Below are positions 23,679 to 32,397 of a DNA stretch of 32,440 nt, piece after piece (the stretch's first letter is position 1; every line of letters starts with the position of its first letter). The notes beneath the pieces are model-generated. The model ran no database searches. It was not told where the DNA came from and saw nothing but the letters and a program-made list of their open reading frames with translations. This stretch comes from CAZFLM01 sp964519955 (GTDB taxonomy: Bacteria; Armatimonadota; Chthonomonadetes; Chthonomonadales; CAJBBX01), in NCBI GenBank assembly GCA_964519955.1, contig CAZFLM010000073.1:1-32440 (forward strand), read 5' to 3'. The translations under genes and the position numbers were made by a program.

Positions 23679-25871
23679 ATGCGGTCCGTCAGCCTCGCCG
23701 CCGTCGCACTGCTCCTCTGCGCCACCGCCAGCGCCGGCCAGGTCGTCCGGCGCGCGGAGGCCCATCGCCTCGGGATCCAGCTCTCGCTGGCTGCCACCAA
23801 GGCCGACCTGCAGCTCTCCGCGAGGCTCCTCCAGGCCGGCGCCGACCCGGACGCAGAGTCACGCGAGGCGCGCCGAGCGCTCTTCGTCGCCATCGACACG
23901 GACCACGTCGACCTCGTCCGCCTGCTGCTGATGCACCACGCCGATCCGAACCGGCGCGACCGCCACGGCGACACGCCGCTCTGTGACGCCGTCGACCGCT
24001 CCGAGCCCGACGCGGCGATCCTGGACCTGCTGCTGGAGTATGGCGCCGACGTGAACACCCCGAGCGCCTGTGGCACGCCGCTCGGGCTCGCCGCCGGCCG
24101 CGGCTCCGTCGAAACCTACCGCTACCTGCTGGCCCATGGCGCCGATCCGCGCCGCGTGCCCCGGGGCTGCGACTCGCCTCTGTTCGCAGCCATCGGCACT
24201 ATGAGTCCCAAGGCGGAGATCGTCGCCGACCTGCTGGCGCGAGGGCTCGCCGCCAACTCACGCAGGCGGCGTGATGAAGCAACCCCGCTCCAGGTAGCCT
24301 CTGGCCTCCGAGGCGCGTCCGACAGCGAGAAGGCGGAAAGGGCGGCCATCGCACGCCTCTTGTTGGACCATGGCGCAGACCCGCGCGCGGCGGACCGGCA
24401 GGGCGTCACCCCGCTCATGGAGGCCACGGCGCACCGCTACCTGAACGGCGTGGAGCTGCTCCTCGACCGCGGCGTAGACGTGAACGCACAGGACAAGTGG
24501 GGCCAGACCGCTCTGGGCCGCGCATGCCTGATGAGCGAGGCCATCATCGCGGACCTGCTGGAACACGGAGCCGACGCGCGCGGGCATGACGCGCGGGGCG
24601 TCACGCCGCTGATGGAGGCCGTCCAGTCCGGGGGCAAGGACCTGGTGCGCAGCCTGCTTGACAGGGGAGCCGACGTCCGAGCGCGCGCCAAGGACGGGCG
24701 CACGCCGCTCATGTTCGCGATGGGTCCAACCGGCGTCGCGAACGCCGAAGCGCTCCTGGCGAAGGGCGCCGACCTCCGCGCGCGGGACCGCGACTGGTGC
24801 ACGGTCCTGATGCATGCCGCCATGCAGGGCCCCACGCCGCTCGTCCGGTGGGTCCTCGATCACGGCGCGCCCGTCGACGAGCGAGACAAGCGCGGGCGGA
24901 CGGCCCTCATGCTGGTCGGTGGCGGCGAGAGCGCGCTCACCTCGTCGATCGACCTGCTGTTGGAGCGCGGGGCCGACATCAACGCGCGCGACCGCGATGG
25001 CATGACCGCGCTGATGCACGCCTGCGCCGAGGGCGTCGAGCATCACGGGTCCAACGTGCTGGAGATCCTGGGCCACGTGCCGGCCCTGCTAGCCCGTGGC
25101 GCCGACGTCAACGCGCGTGACAGAAGTGGGCAGACTGCTCTCATCCACTGCGCGCGCGCCCGCCAGCCGGACGAGAACCTGGCTGCACTGCTGGAGAAGG
25201 GAGCGGACCCCAACGCGACGGATCGGCGGGGTCGAACCGCCCTGATGTGGGCAGCCCGATACGGTTGGGATAACAGCGTGAAGGTGCTGCGCGATCGCGG
25301 CGCGCGCCTCGGTCTGATCGAGGCGCTGCTGGTCGGCGACGAGCCGGCAGCCCTCGCCGCCCTCGCCGCGACGCGCGACACCGACATGCGCGGCCCGTTC
25401 GAGCAGACCCCGCTCATGCTCGCCGCGGCGAAGGGCTACGGCGACATCGTCCAAGAGCTACTCTCGCGAGGCGCGCGGGTGAATAGCCGCGACGAGTACC
25501 AGATGACCCCGCTGCACTTCGCCGTCGGCGCGCGCGTCAACGGCATCTCCAGCCTCGAAGACAGGACGCCGAGCGACGATGCCGGCCCGGGTGACCGCCT
25601 CAGCACGGTCCTGGCGCAGCTGGAGGCGGGCGCCGACCCCGACGCGGCCTTCGTTCCCTACCTCGGCGACATGGCCGGGCGCGGGCGGCCCGAGACCGCC
25701 ATCGAGTGGGCCGCCCGCCTGGGCTCGGCGGACATCGCGGAAGCCCTGATCGAGCACGGCGCGGACGCGCGCGGCAAGGCCGGCACCAGCGCCCTGCTCA
25801 TCGCGCAGAACCACAGCCACCCGGACGTCGCCGCCCTGCTCGAACGCGCGGGAGCCCGTGCCGATCGGTAG
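23679..25871 (+). CDS. Secreted ankyrin-repeat protein
   Basis: A 730-residue protein with a signal peptide (residues 1-18, SLAAVALLLCATASA-G) followed almost wholly by about 18 ankyrin repeats. Each shows the TPLM-A ... LLLxxGADVNARD pattern; clear examples are LLLEYGADVN, LLLDHGADPR, LLDRGADVRA, LLLERGADIN and LLEKGADPNA. A degenerate region near residue 550 (LIEALLVGDEPAALAALAAT) breaks the series, and the last repeats resume to the C terminus. No enzymatic domain is visible, so it is likely a protein-binding solenoid in the periplasm or outside the cell. The ATG has AGGAGG six bases upstream. Its partner is unknown, and it is not in an obvious operon. Confidence 0.92.
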   Translation: MRSVSLAAVALLLCATASAGQVVRRAEAHRLGIQLSLAATKADLQLSARLLQAGADPDAESREARRALFVAIDTDHVDLVRLLLMHHADPNRRDRHGDTPLCDAVDRSEPDAAILDLLLEYGADVNTPSACGTPLGLAAGRGSVETYRYLLAHGADPRRVPRGCDSPLFAAIGTMSPKAEIVADLLARGLAANSRRRRDEATPLQVASGLRGASDSEKAERAAIARLLLDHGADPRAADRQGVTPLMEATAHRYLNGVELLLDRGVDVNAQDKWGQTALGRACLMSEAIIADLLEHGADARGHDARGVTPLMEAVQSGGKDLVRSLLDRGADVRARAKDGRTPLMFAMGPTGVANAEALLAKGADLRARDRDWCTVLMHAAMQGPTPLVRWVLDHGAPVDERDKRGRTALMLVGGGESALTSSIDLLLERGADINARDRDGMTALMHACAEGVEHHGSNVLEILGHVPALLARGADVNARDRSGQTALIHCARARQPDENLAALLEKGADPNATDRRGRTALMWAARYGWDNSVKVLRDRGARLGLIEALLVGDEPAALAALAATRDTDMRGPFEQTPLMLAAAKGYGDIVQELLSRGARVNSRDEYQMTPLHFAVGARVNGISSLEDRTPSDDAGPGDRLSTVLAQLEAGADPDAAFVPYLGDMAGRGRPETAIEWAARLGSADIAEALIEHGADARGKAGTSALLIAQNHSHPDVAALLERAGARADR

Positions 25872-26051
25872 CGCCGGCTGATGTGCCGGTTTCACATCGA
25901 TGGACAGGATGACCAGGATCGACGGTTCCGGACGTCCGGTGCGGTCACCAGCATCCAGGCAGCGCGCACAGCCCCCAAGAGGCGGGGTCGTTCATCCTGC
26001 CCATCCTGTATATCCATGTTCAACGAGATGAGCCGTAGTGGGGAGATGGCC
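25872..26051. repeat. Inverted GGACAGGATG repeat pair after the ankyrin gene
   Basis: ATGGACAGGATGACCAGGAT (about 25900-25919) and a minus-strand counterpart with ATGGATATACAGGATGGGCA (about 25998-26017) form an imperfect inverted pair between convergent genes. It may act as a transcript-end structure. No coding signal was seen. Confidence 0.55.
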
Positions 26052-28931
26052 CTACCACCGCCCCAGCCGCCCCGCGAACTGGTACCACTCGATGGTCGCC
26101 CAGTCGCCGCCCGTGTTGTCGACCGTCACGCGGTGCTTGCCCGCCGGGATGGAGATCGTGTAGGCGGCATCGTACTCGGCGGCCATGCCGTCGTTCTTGC
26201 CGTCGCGGTCCGGCAGGTCGATCGTCTTCGCCGCCTTGCCGTCCACGCTGACCACCAGGCGCGCCCCCGCCATCGCCACCGCGCGCACGTGAACCAGCAG
26301 CCTCGCCGGGGCAAGCGCATTCACCCGGAAGGTGGGCGGGTTGCGCATCTCCGTGTGCAGCATGCCCTGCAGGAAGCCCTCCAGGTCGCCGGCGCGGCGC
26401 ACCGAGCAGTCAGGCAGCACCTCGAAGTCGCTGCTCGGCGGGCGGCGCCAGGACATGCCGGGCCGCACGCGCGCCACGTCCTTCAGCGCCGCCAGGTCCG
26501 GCTCCCGCGCGACCTTCAGCCGCACCACCGTGTAGGCGTCGAGCGCCGGCAGCGTCACCACGAGGTGCTTGCCGCTCAGGCGCACGGTCACCGGCCTGGC
26601 CCCCTCGAAGTCTGGCGACACCATCGTAGCTGAGATCGGCGCCCGGCCGGCAGCGAGTCGCAGCGTCACCGGCCCGCGCCGCTGCAGCACGCCCGCGCGC
26701 GCGTCGCGGTTGATCGCGTGCACCACGAGCGTCTTGCCGGCAGCCTGCCACGTCGCCGACGCGCTGATCAGCGGAGCGCTCGTCCGCACGCATTCGCCGC
26801 CCAGCCAGCGCGCGCCGAGGTAGAGCGCCCGGTTGCGCTGGTAGAAGGCCGTCAGCTTCGCGATCAGCGGCAGCGTGCCGTCGCGCCCGGCGTCGCAGCC
26901 GAACGGGCCGAGAACCGGGAACGCGAAGAAGCCCCCCGCGGCGTAGATCTCCGCGCCGCGCGTCCGCATCCACACCTCGCGCTCGCTCGCGGGCACCGCC
27001 ATCCACGGGAAGGGCGTGTCGCCGAAGCCCCAGTCGTGGAAGAAGACCACCGGCACGTCCGCGCCCGCCGCGTCGTGCCCCGCCACCACCTGAGCGCGCC
27101 ACGCCGGGATGAGGTTCGCGCGCAGATCCACGTGCCCGCGGTCGGTCGTCCAGCGGTCCCACACGCCCAGCACCTGCAGGTCGACGTACCGGGCGATGCC
27201 GTTCGCGCTGATGAGCACCGTGCGCCCCAGACTCTTCGCGTACGCCCGGATGCGGTCCGTCAACCCGTGCCACGCGCGGTCGTCGCGCCAGGAGCGGAAC
27301 TCGCCCCAGAGGCCGAAGAGGCGATTGGCCTCCACGGCGGTGTTCGCGACCGCGCCCACCTTGCGCAGGTGCGCGCGATAGCCGAAGCTGTCCATCCGCC
27401 CGTTCGGGCACACCTCCGGATCGGCGAGGTCGACGCCCAGCTCCGTGCGCCAGCGCGCGTCGTCGAGCGACCAGCCGCGCGTTCGGGAGCAGGCAGTCGT
27501 GAGGAACTCGCGGAAGTCGGCCAGCGAGTGGTCGTCGTAGCCCTCCTTCTCGCTGAGCGCCGCAGTGTGCTCGTCCATGAACAGGCAGTCCACGCCCGCG
27601 TCGATCTGCTCTCGGCACCAACGGAAGAGGTAGTCGCGATAGGCCGGGCTGGAGAGCGACCCGTGCCGCACGCCGGGCGAGTCCCACGCGTCCACCAGGT
27701 TGCCCGCCGGGTCGCGCGTGGCCATGTCGAGCACCTGCTCGCGCGTCAGGCCGTTCTCGCCGTCGTACAGCGCGCTGCACGTGATGCCGCCGCCGAACAA
27801 CGCGCCGAAGCGGTGCGCCAGTTGCGGCTGGTTCGTCCAGTCGCGGACGGGCGGGGCCTGCGCCCACTTGAACCACGCGCGGATCAGCAGGTCGGAGCCC
27901 ACCTTGCGCGCCAGGCTGAGGTCGTACTCACTGCCGCCGCGCCCCTCGTTCACGCTGAACACCGCCGCCTGCCGGATGTCCGCGAGCGGCGCGGGGCGCC
28001 GCAGTTCCGCCGGGAAGTCCGGCAGCGTCGCACTCATCGAGGCCGGCGGCGCGGGCGCGATCGGTTTGAACGCGTCGATGGCCGCGGCCGTCTGCTGCAG
28101 CACGCGGTCGACCGCGCCGGGCTCGAGGCCATCGAGCGGCCCCACCCACGCCCAGCGCGTCGCGGTGGCCGGGGTCGGCGCCAGGCCCGCGTAGAGGTAG
28201 AGCGAGTCGGCGGCGTAACGCTGGACGAACGCGGAGGCGCCCTTCCAGTCCTCCGCGAAGCGCGCATACACGACGCCCAGGCAGACGCCGCGCTTGCCGG
28301 CGCGCACGAGCAGGCTCGGCCTCCGCGGATCGAGCGACGCCACGGTGTCGCCCTGCGGCCCCCACGGCGAGACGCCCGCGTAGGCCGGCATCGGGGCGAG
28401 GGCGGAGATCTGTCCGGCGTGCAGCTTCCCGTCGCCGGCGCGGAACTCGTACCCGTCGAACTCGCCCGCGACCAGCAGCATGCGCGGCGGCCACCACATG
28501 GTAGCGCCCGGCCGGTCCGCGCCCTCGCCCGACAGGCTGCACCCCATCGCGATGCCGTCGTCGAGGCACACGAAGTGCTGCGCCACCGTGAGCCCCGCCA
28601 TCGGGTCGAGCACCGCCTGCCGCCCAACGACCACGGCGCCGGCGGTCGTCGCGACCGCGTGGGTGGCCCGCAGGCCGCTGCCGGTCAGCTCGTCCGGACC
28701 GCGCATCACGCCGAACGTGACCGCATCGGCGCGCTTCGTGACGGGGAACCTCGCGCCGTCGGCCGCCTTCAGCTCCAGCGACCAGTCGAGCGTGTCGCGG
28801 ACGAACGCGGCCCGGTACCGCACGCCCTCCACCACCACGCGTGGCCCCTCGTCGCGCACCGTGGGCCGCGCCCATCCCGCGCAAGGCAGCAGCGCCGCCA
28901 ACACCAACCCGGTCGTCCTCGCCACTCGCAC
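26052..28931 (-). CDS. Large exported protein, putative glycoside hydrolase
   Basis: A 959-residue protein. The GTG at 28931 has AGGAGA six bases upstream and is followed by a signal peptide (ARTTGLVLAALLPCAGWA). A longer in-frame version reads through the 39-bp repeats and is rejected. The N-terminal ~330 residues look like a beta-sandwich. Residues about 370-720 resemble a TIM-barrel hydrolase, with strand-end acidic residues in CLFMDEHTAAL (Asp453, Glu454) and blocks such as VLISANGIARYVDLQ and VVFFHDWGFGDTPFPW. The last ~110 residues (VVSVDGKAAKTIDLPD to TIEWYQFAG) resemble a carbohydrate-binding beta-sandwich. I cannot assign a GH family. It is divergent from the PQQ-propeller and DUF4838-type genes. 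Confidence covers the gene; the hydrolase role is an inference, perhaps 45% sure. Confidence 0.75.
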   Translation of the reverse strand: MRVARTTGLVLAALLPCAGWARPTVRDEGPRVVVEGVRYRAAFVRDTLDWSLELKAADGARFPVTKRADAVTFGVMRGPDELTGSGLRATHAVATTAGAVVVGRQAVLDPMAGLTVAQHFVCLDDGIAMGCSLSGEGADRPGATMWWPPRMLLVAGEFDGYEFRAGDGKLHAGQISALAPMPAYAGVSPWGPQGDTVASLDPRRPSLLVRAGKRGVCLGVVYARFAEDWKGASAFVQRYAADSLYLYAGLAPTPATATRWAWVGPLDGLEPGAVDRVLQQTAAAIDAFKPIAPAPPASMSATLPDFPAELRRPAPLADIRQAAVFSVNEGRGGSEYDLSLARKVGSDLLIRAWFKWAQAPPVRDWTNQPQLAHRFGALFGGGITCSALYDGENGLTREQVLDMATRDPAGNLVDAWDSPGVRHGSLSSPAYRDYLFRWCREQIDAGVDCLFMDEHTAALSEKEGYDDHSLADFREFLTTACSRTRGWSLDDARWRTELGVDLADPEVCPNGRMDSFGYRAHLRKVGAVANTAVEANRLFGLWGEFRSWRDDRAWHGLTDRIRAYAKSLGRTVLISANGIARYVDLQVLGVWDRWTTDRGHVDLRANLIPAWRAQVVAGHDAAGADVPVVFFHDWGFGDTPFPWMAVPASEREVWMRTRGAEIYAAGGFFAFPVLGPFGCDAGRDGTLPLIAKLTAFYQRNRALYLGARWLGGECVRTSAPLISASATWQAAGKTLVVHAINRDARAGVLQRRGPVTLRLAAGRAPISATMVSPDFEGARPVTVRLSGKHLVVTLPALDAYTVVRLKVAREPDLAALKDVARVRPGMSWRRPPSSDFEVLPDCSVRRAGDLEGFLQGMLHTEMRNPPTFRVNALAPARLLVHVRAVAMAGARLVVSVDGKAAKTIDLPDRDGKNDGMAAEYDAAYTISIPAGKHRVTVDNTGGDWATIEWYQFAGRLGRW

Positions 28932-29238
28932 CGCGCCTCTCCTATCGCCGCGATCCCGCCGGACGGCAGGAACCAGCCCCCACCCCGATGAACCTGCCCT
29001 CGTCCCGCACAGCGCCATGGTGGGGCGGGCGTCCCTGCCCGCCAGGCACAGCGCCGTGGTAGGATGGGCCTCCGTGCCCGCCAGGCACACCGAGGTGGTG
29101 GGGCGGGCGTCCCTGCCCGCCAGGTACAGCGCCGTGGTGGGGCGGGCGCCCCTGCCCGCCAGGTACAGCGCCGTGGTAGGATGGGCCTCCGTGCCCGTCC
29201 AGCAGACCCGGATCATATCCAGAAACCAGGGTACTCAC
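28932..29238. repeat. 39-bp tandem repeat array, five copies, between divergent genes
   Basis: Five consecutive 39-base units occupy 29008-29046, 29047-29085, 29086-29124, 29125-29163 and 29164-29202. They alternate between a GGGGCGGGCGTCCCTGCCCG type and an AGGATGGGCCTCCGTGCCCG type. The period and core match the array at 8156-8285. The rest of the gap has no recognised promoter. Confidence 0.88.
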
Positions 29239-30567
29239 ATGTCCTTGCCGCTCATTCATCTCGCCGCAGCCGCCGTCCTGCTTCAGGGGTCCGGCAGCAA
29301 GCTCTCGCCGCTCGATTGGCCCAACTGGCGCGGCCCCTCGTTCAACGGGGCATCGCAGGTCACAGGCCTGCCGGTCGAGTTCTCGCCGACCAAGAACGTC
29401 AAGTGGGCGGTCGACATGCCGGGCCCGTCCTCTGCCACCCCCATCGTGTGCGGCAGCCGCGTCTTCCTGTCGACCGTCGACACGAAGGCCGACAACCTGG
29501 TCGCGATGTGCCTGGACCGAAGCACCGGGAAGGAGCTGTGGCGCGAGGAGGTGGGCACCGGCTACAAGCCCGCCGGCCGTGGATCGAACACGCGCGGCGA
29601 CCAGATGTCCACCTACGTGAACGCCTCGCCCGTGACGGACGGCGAGCGCGTCGCGTTCTACTTCGGCAACGGCGATCTCGCCTGCTTCACCGTCCACGGG
29701 AAGAAGCTGTGGCAGCGCAACATGCAGCAGGAGATGGGCGACTTCGCCATCCTGTTCACGCACTCGTGCACGCCCCAGTTCTACCGCGGCAAGCTCTACT
29801 TCCTGCTGCTCCAGCGCAACGAGCCCGAGTCCGGCAAGGGCAAGGGCGGCGAGTCCGCGCTCCTCGCCCTCGACCCGGACACCGGGAAGACGCTCTGGCG
29901 CGCCGTCCGGCCCACCGACGCCATCGCCGAGTCGCACGAGACCTACAACACGCCCATCCCCGCGAAGATCGGCGGAGTGGACGCCATCCTGCTGGTCGGG
30001 GCCGACTACGTGACCGCACACGACCCGGCGGACGGCCGCGAGCTGTGGCGCTGGGGCACGTACAACCCGGGCCACCGCGAGGACACCTGGCGCATCGTCC
30101 CATCGGCCGTGGCGGGCGGCGATGTCGTGCTGGCCTGCGCTCCCAAGGGCGCCCCGGTCTACGCCATCAAGGTGACGCCGGGCGCCGCGCCGAAGACGGC
30201 CTGGACCACCGCCGAGCGCGAGGACATCACCGCCGACGTGGCGACGCCGCTCTACTACAAGGGGCGGTTCTACGTGATGGCCGACCTTCGCAACACGCTC
30301 GCCTGCCTCGACCCCGCGACCGGCAAGACGGTCTGGTTCGCGGAGGTGCCGCTGACCTGGGGCTCGCCGACCGGCGCCGACGGCAAGGTGTACCTGCTGA
30401 CGCGGCGCGGCGAGGCGATCGTGATCGACGCGGCCACCGGGCGCATCCTGGCGAAGAACCCGATGGCGGAGCACGAGGCCGAGATCAACACCACGATCGC
30501 CGCGGCGCACGGGTGCCTGTTCATCCGCACCACGACGAAGCTGTACTGCGTGGCCGCGCCGAAGTAG
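29239..30567 (+). CDS. PQQ-binding-like beta-propeller protein
   Basis: A 442-residue outer-membrane-biogenesis/PQQ-like beta-propeller protein. A short N-terminal hydrophobic stretch (PLIHLAAAAVLLQG) suggests export. WPNWRGPSFNGAS near residue 27 is the typical opening of this environmental family. Propeller blades are marked by DRSTGKELWREE, DPDTGKTLWRAV, DPADGRELWRWG, DPATGKTVWFAE and DAATGRILA. These proteins bind quinone cofactors only in some members; most are structural or of unknown role. It begins a rightward set, with the DUF4838-type gene 19 bases downstream. The ATG has only a weak CAGGG ribosome binding site. Confidence 0.88.
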   Translation: MSLPLIHLAAAAVLLQGSGSKLSPLDWPNWRGPSFNGASQVTGLPVEFSPTKNVKWAVDMPGPSSATPIVCGSRVFLSTVDTKADNLVAMCLDRSTGKELWREEVGTGYKPAGRGSNTRGDQMSTYVNASPVTDGERVAFYFGNGDLACFTVHGKKLWQRNMQQEMGDFAILFTHSCTPQFYRGKLYFLLLQRNEPESGKGKGGESALLALDPDTGKTLWRAVRPTDAIAESHETYNTPIPAKIGGVDAILLVGADYVTAHDPADGRELWRWGTYNPGHREDTWRIVPSAVAGGDVVLACAPKGAPVYAIKVTPGAAPKTAWTTAEREDITADVATPLYYKGRFYVMADLRNTLACLDPATGKTVWFAEVPLTWGSPTGADGKVYLLTRRGEAIVIDAATGRILAKNPMAEHEAEINTTIAAAHGCLFIRTTTKLYCVAAPK

Positions 30568-30586
30568 CCGGTCCCGGGAGAACTCG

Positions 30587-31654
30587 ATGACCAGGAACGA
30601 CGACGCAGGCCGCGGGCTTTCCAGACGAGCGCTGCTGGGCGGGGCGGCCGCCGCCGCGTGCCTGCCATCCGGCGCGGCGCCCGAGCCGCAGCCCTGGTTC
30701 ACCTCGCGCGGCCTGGTCATCGTGCCGACCGAGGCGCCGGCGATGGGCCTGCCGGAGCGCGCGGTCGACTGGGGCATCACGGTGCTCGACCTGGGCCACT
30801 ACGTCGAGTGGGCAGCGCGCACGGACGAAGGGCAGCGGCTCATCGACGCTTGCCGCCAGGCGGGCGTGGGCTTCGAGTTCTCCCTGCACATCTGCACCTG
30901 GTTCCTGCCGCGCGACCTGTTCGCGAAGAACCCCACCTTCTTCCGCATGAACGACGCGGGCGAGCGCGTGCCGGACGCGAACCTGTGCATCCACTCGAGG
31001 GCGGCGGTCGACCTCCTCTGCGAGAACGCGGCGAAGTTCGCCGACATCCTGCGGCCCAGCACGAGCCGCTACCACTACTGGATCGACGACGGCCAGCCGA
31101 TGTGCCGCTGCCCGAAGTGCCGCGAGTTGAGCGACAGCGAGCAGGCGCTCATCCTGGAGCACGCGCTGCTCAAGGCGCTCCGCCGCGGCGACCCCAACGC
31201 GAAGGTATCCCACCTGGCCTACCAGGTCACGAGCGAGGCGCCGCGCCAGCTGAAGCCGAAGCCCGGCATCTTCCTGGAGTACGCACCGTTCCAGCGCGAC
31301 ACGCTGAAGCCGCTCTCCGACCCCCACCCCGCCCACCGCAAGGCGCTGCAGGTGCTGGACGACAACCTGCGCGTCTTCGGCAGCGCGGAGGCGGAGGTGT
31401 TGGAGTACTGGTTGGACAACTCGCGCTACTCGGAGTGGAACCGCGAGAAGATCCGGCAGATCCCGTGGAACCAGGACGCCTTCGCGGCGGACGTGGCCGA
31501 GTACGCCCGGCGGGGCATCCGGCGCATGCGCACCTACTGCTTCTGGTTCGACGACGACTACGTGAAACGCTACGGGATGCCGCCGATCGACCGGTACATC
31601 GCGGGACTCGCGCGGTGGCGCTGCGAGAAGCGGCGGGCGGTGGAGCGGCCCTAA
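30587..31654 (+). CDS. Tat-exported DUF4838-like protein
   Basis: A 355-residue protein with a twin-arginine signal (LSRRALLGGAAAAACLPSGA, residues 11-30), so it is probably exported folded. The mature part resembles DUF4838/glycoside-hydrolase-like barrels: the CRCPKCREL cysteine pair after HYWIDDGQPM is the typical metal-like knuckle of DUF4838. LVIVPTEAPAMGLPERAVDW at the start and TYCFWFDDDYVKRYG at the end fit a carbohydrate-active barrel. The ATG has GGGAGA seven bases upstream, and the gene lies 19 bases after the PQQ-propeller gene, indicating one operon. The family match is from pattern memory; substrate unknown. Confidence 0.75.
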   Translation: MTRNDDAGRGLSRRALLGGAAAAACLPSGAAPEPQPWFTSRGLVIVPTEAPAMGLPERAVDWGITVLDLGHYVEWAARTDEGQRLIDACRQAGVGFEFSLHICTWFLPRDLFAKNPTFFRMNDAGERVPDANLCIHSRAAVDLLCENAAKFADILRPSTSRYHYWIDDGQPMCRCPKCRELSDSEQALILEHALLKALRRGDPNAKVSHLAYQVTSEAPRQLKPKPGIFLEYAPFQRDTLKPLSDPHPAHRKALQVLDDNLRVFGSAEAEVLEYWLDNSRYSEWNREKIRQIPWNQDAFAADVAEYARRGIRRMRTYCFWFDDDYVKRYGMPPIDRYIAGLARWRCEKRRAVERP

Positions 31655-31740
31655 CGCTCAGGCCGCCTCGAAACCCGGCGCCCATCGCAGCCGTACTCCC
31701 GGCAGCACGCACTCATCTGCCGCGCCCCTGGAGGACGCCC

Positions 31741-32379
31741 ATGGACCCTGACCACGACGCCATCGCCACGCAGGACGACCAGGCATCGGCTTTCGCCCTC
31801 ATCGACGCCTACGCCGACAAGGCCCAGTTCCCAGGCGAGACCCCGGACCGCATCGGGGAGCGCCTCCGCTCGCTGGCAACCGCCTACCACGAGATCGACC
31901 AGTCGTGGGTCGTGGCGGCTCGCAGCGCCATCGGCCAGGTCGAGCGCGAACGGCAGCAAGCCCTTGCCGCGCCAGCGCCGAAGGCCCGGTGTGCTGCGTC
32001 GAGCTGGCGCGCACGGTTGGCAGCGACGGCGGCGGGAGTGGGTGTCGCCATGGCCGGGTTCCTCGGGCTGAGCGTGATAGAGGGCTGGAGCGTCGAGGCG
32101 ACCACGTTTCTCTACCCGATCGTCTGCGGTGCCGCGGCATCGCTCCTTGCCTGGCGTCGGGCGCCGGGCTTCGTGCGGTGCCTCGTCGGCGGCGCGCTCA
32201 TGTTCGAGGGGGGCCTCGCACTCTTCATGCTCTACTTCGGCCTGCGGTACGGCGACTGGCTGCCGCAGTACCCCCTGCGGGCCATCGCGCAGGTCGGCGT
32301 CCTCGGCGCGGCGTCGGGCGCGGGCGCGTACCTCGCGGCGCAGGTGGCTCGGGTGAAGGCGCGCAAGGCAGCCGGATAG
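31741..32379 (+). CDS. Hypothetical membrane protein with four transmembrane segments
   Basis: A 212-residue protein I do not recognise. Residues 1-90 are hydrophilic, with a helical stretch (ERLRSLATAYHEIDQ, ARSAIGQVERERQQ). Four hydrophobic segments follow, at about 93-112, 121-138, 147-168 and 181-200, with short loops and a basic tail (VARVKARKAAG). It is likely an inner-membrane protein with a cytoplasmic N-terminal domain. The ATG has TGGAGGA seven bases upstream, which supports a real gene. It lies 86 bases after the DUF4838-like gene and may be in the same transcript. Confidence 0.75.
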   Translation: MDPDHDAIATQDDQASAFALIDAYADKAQFPGETPDRIGERLRSLATAYHEIDQSWVVAARSAIGQVERERQQALAAPAPKARCAASSWRARLAATAAGVGVAMAGFLGLSVIEGWSVEATTFLYPIVCGAAASLLAWRRAPGFVRCLVGGALMFEGGLALFMLYFGLRYGDWLPQYPLRAIAQVGVLGAASGAGAYLAAQVARVKARKAAG

Positions 32380-32397
32380 CCACGGCGCACCAACGTG

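Noticed and set aside
26052..29216. Longer 1054-residue form of the exported hydrolase-like protein
   Set aside because: The extra 95 residues are translated 39-bp repeats; a GTG with AGGAGA and a signal peptide begins at 28931.
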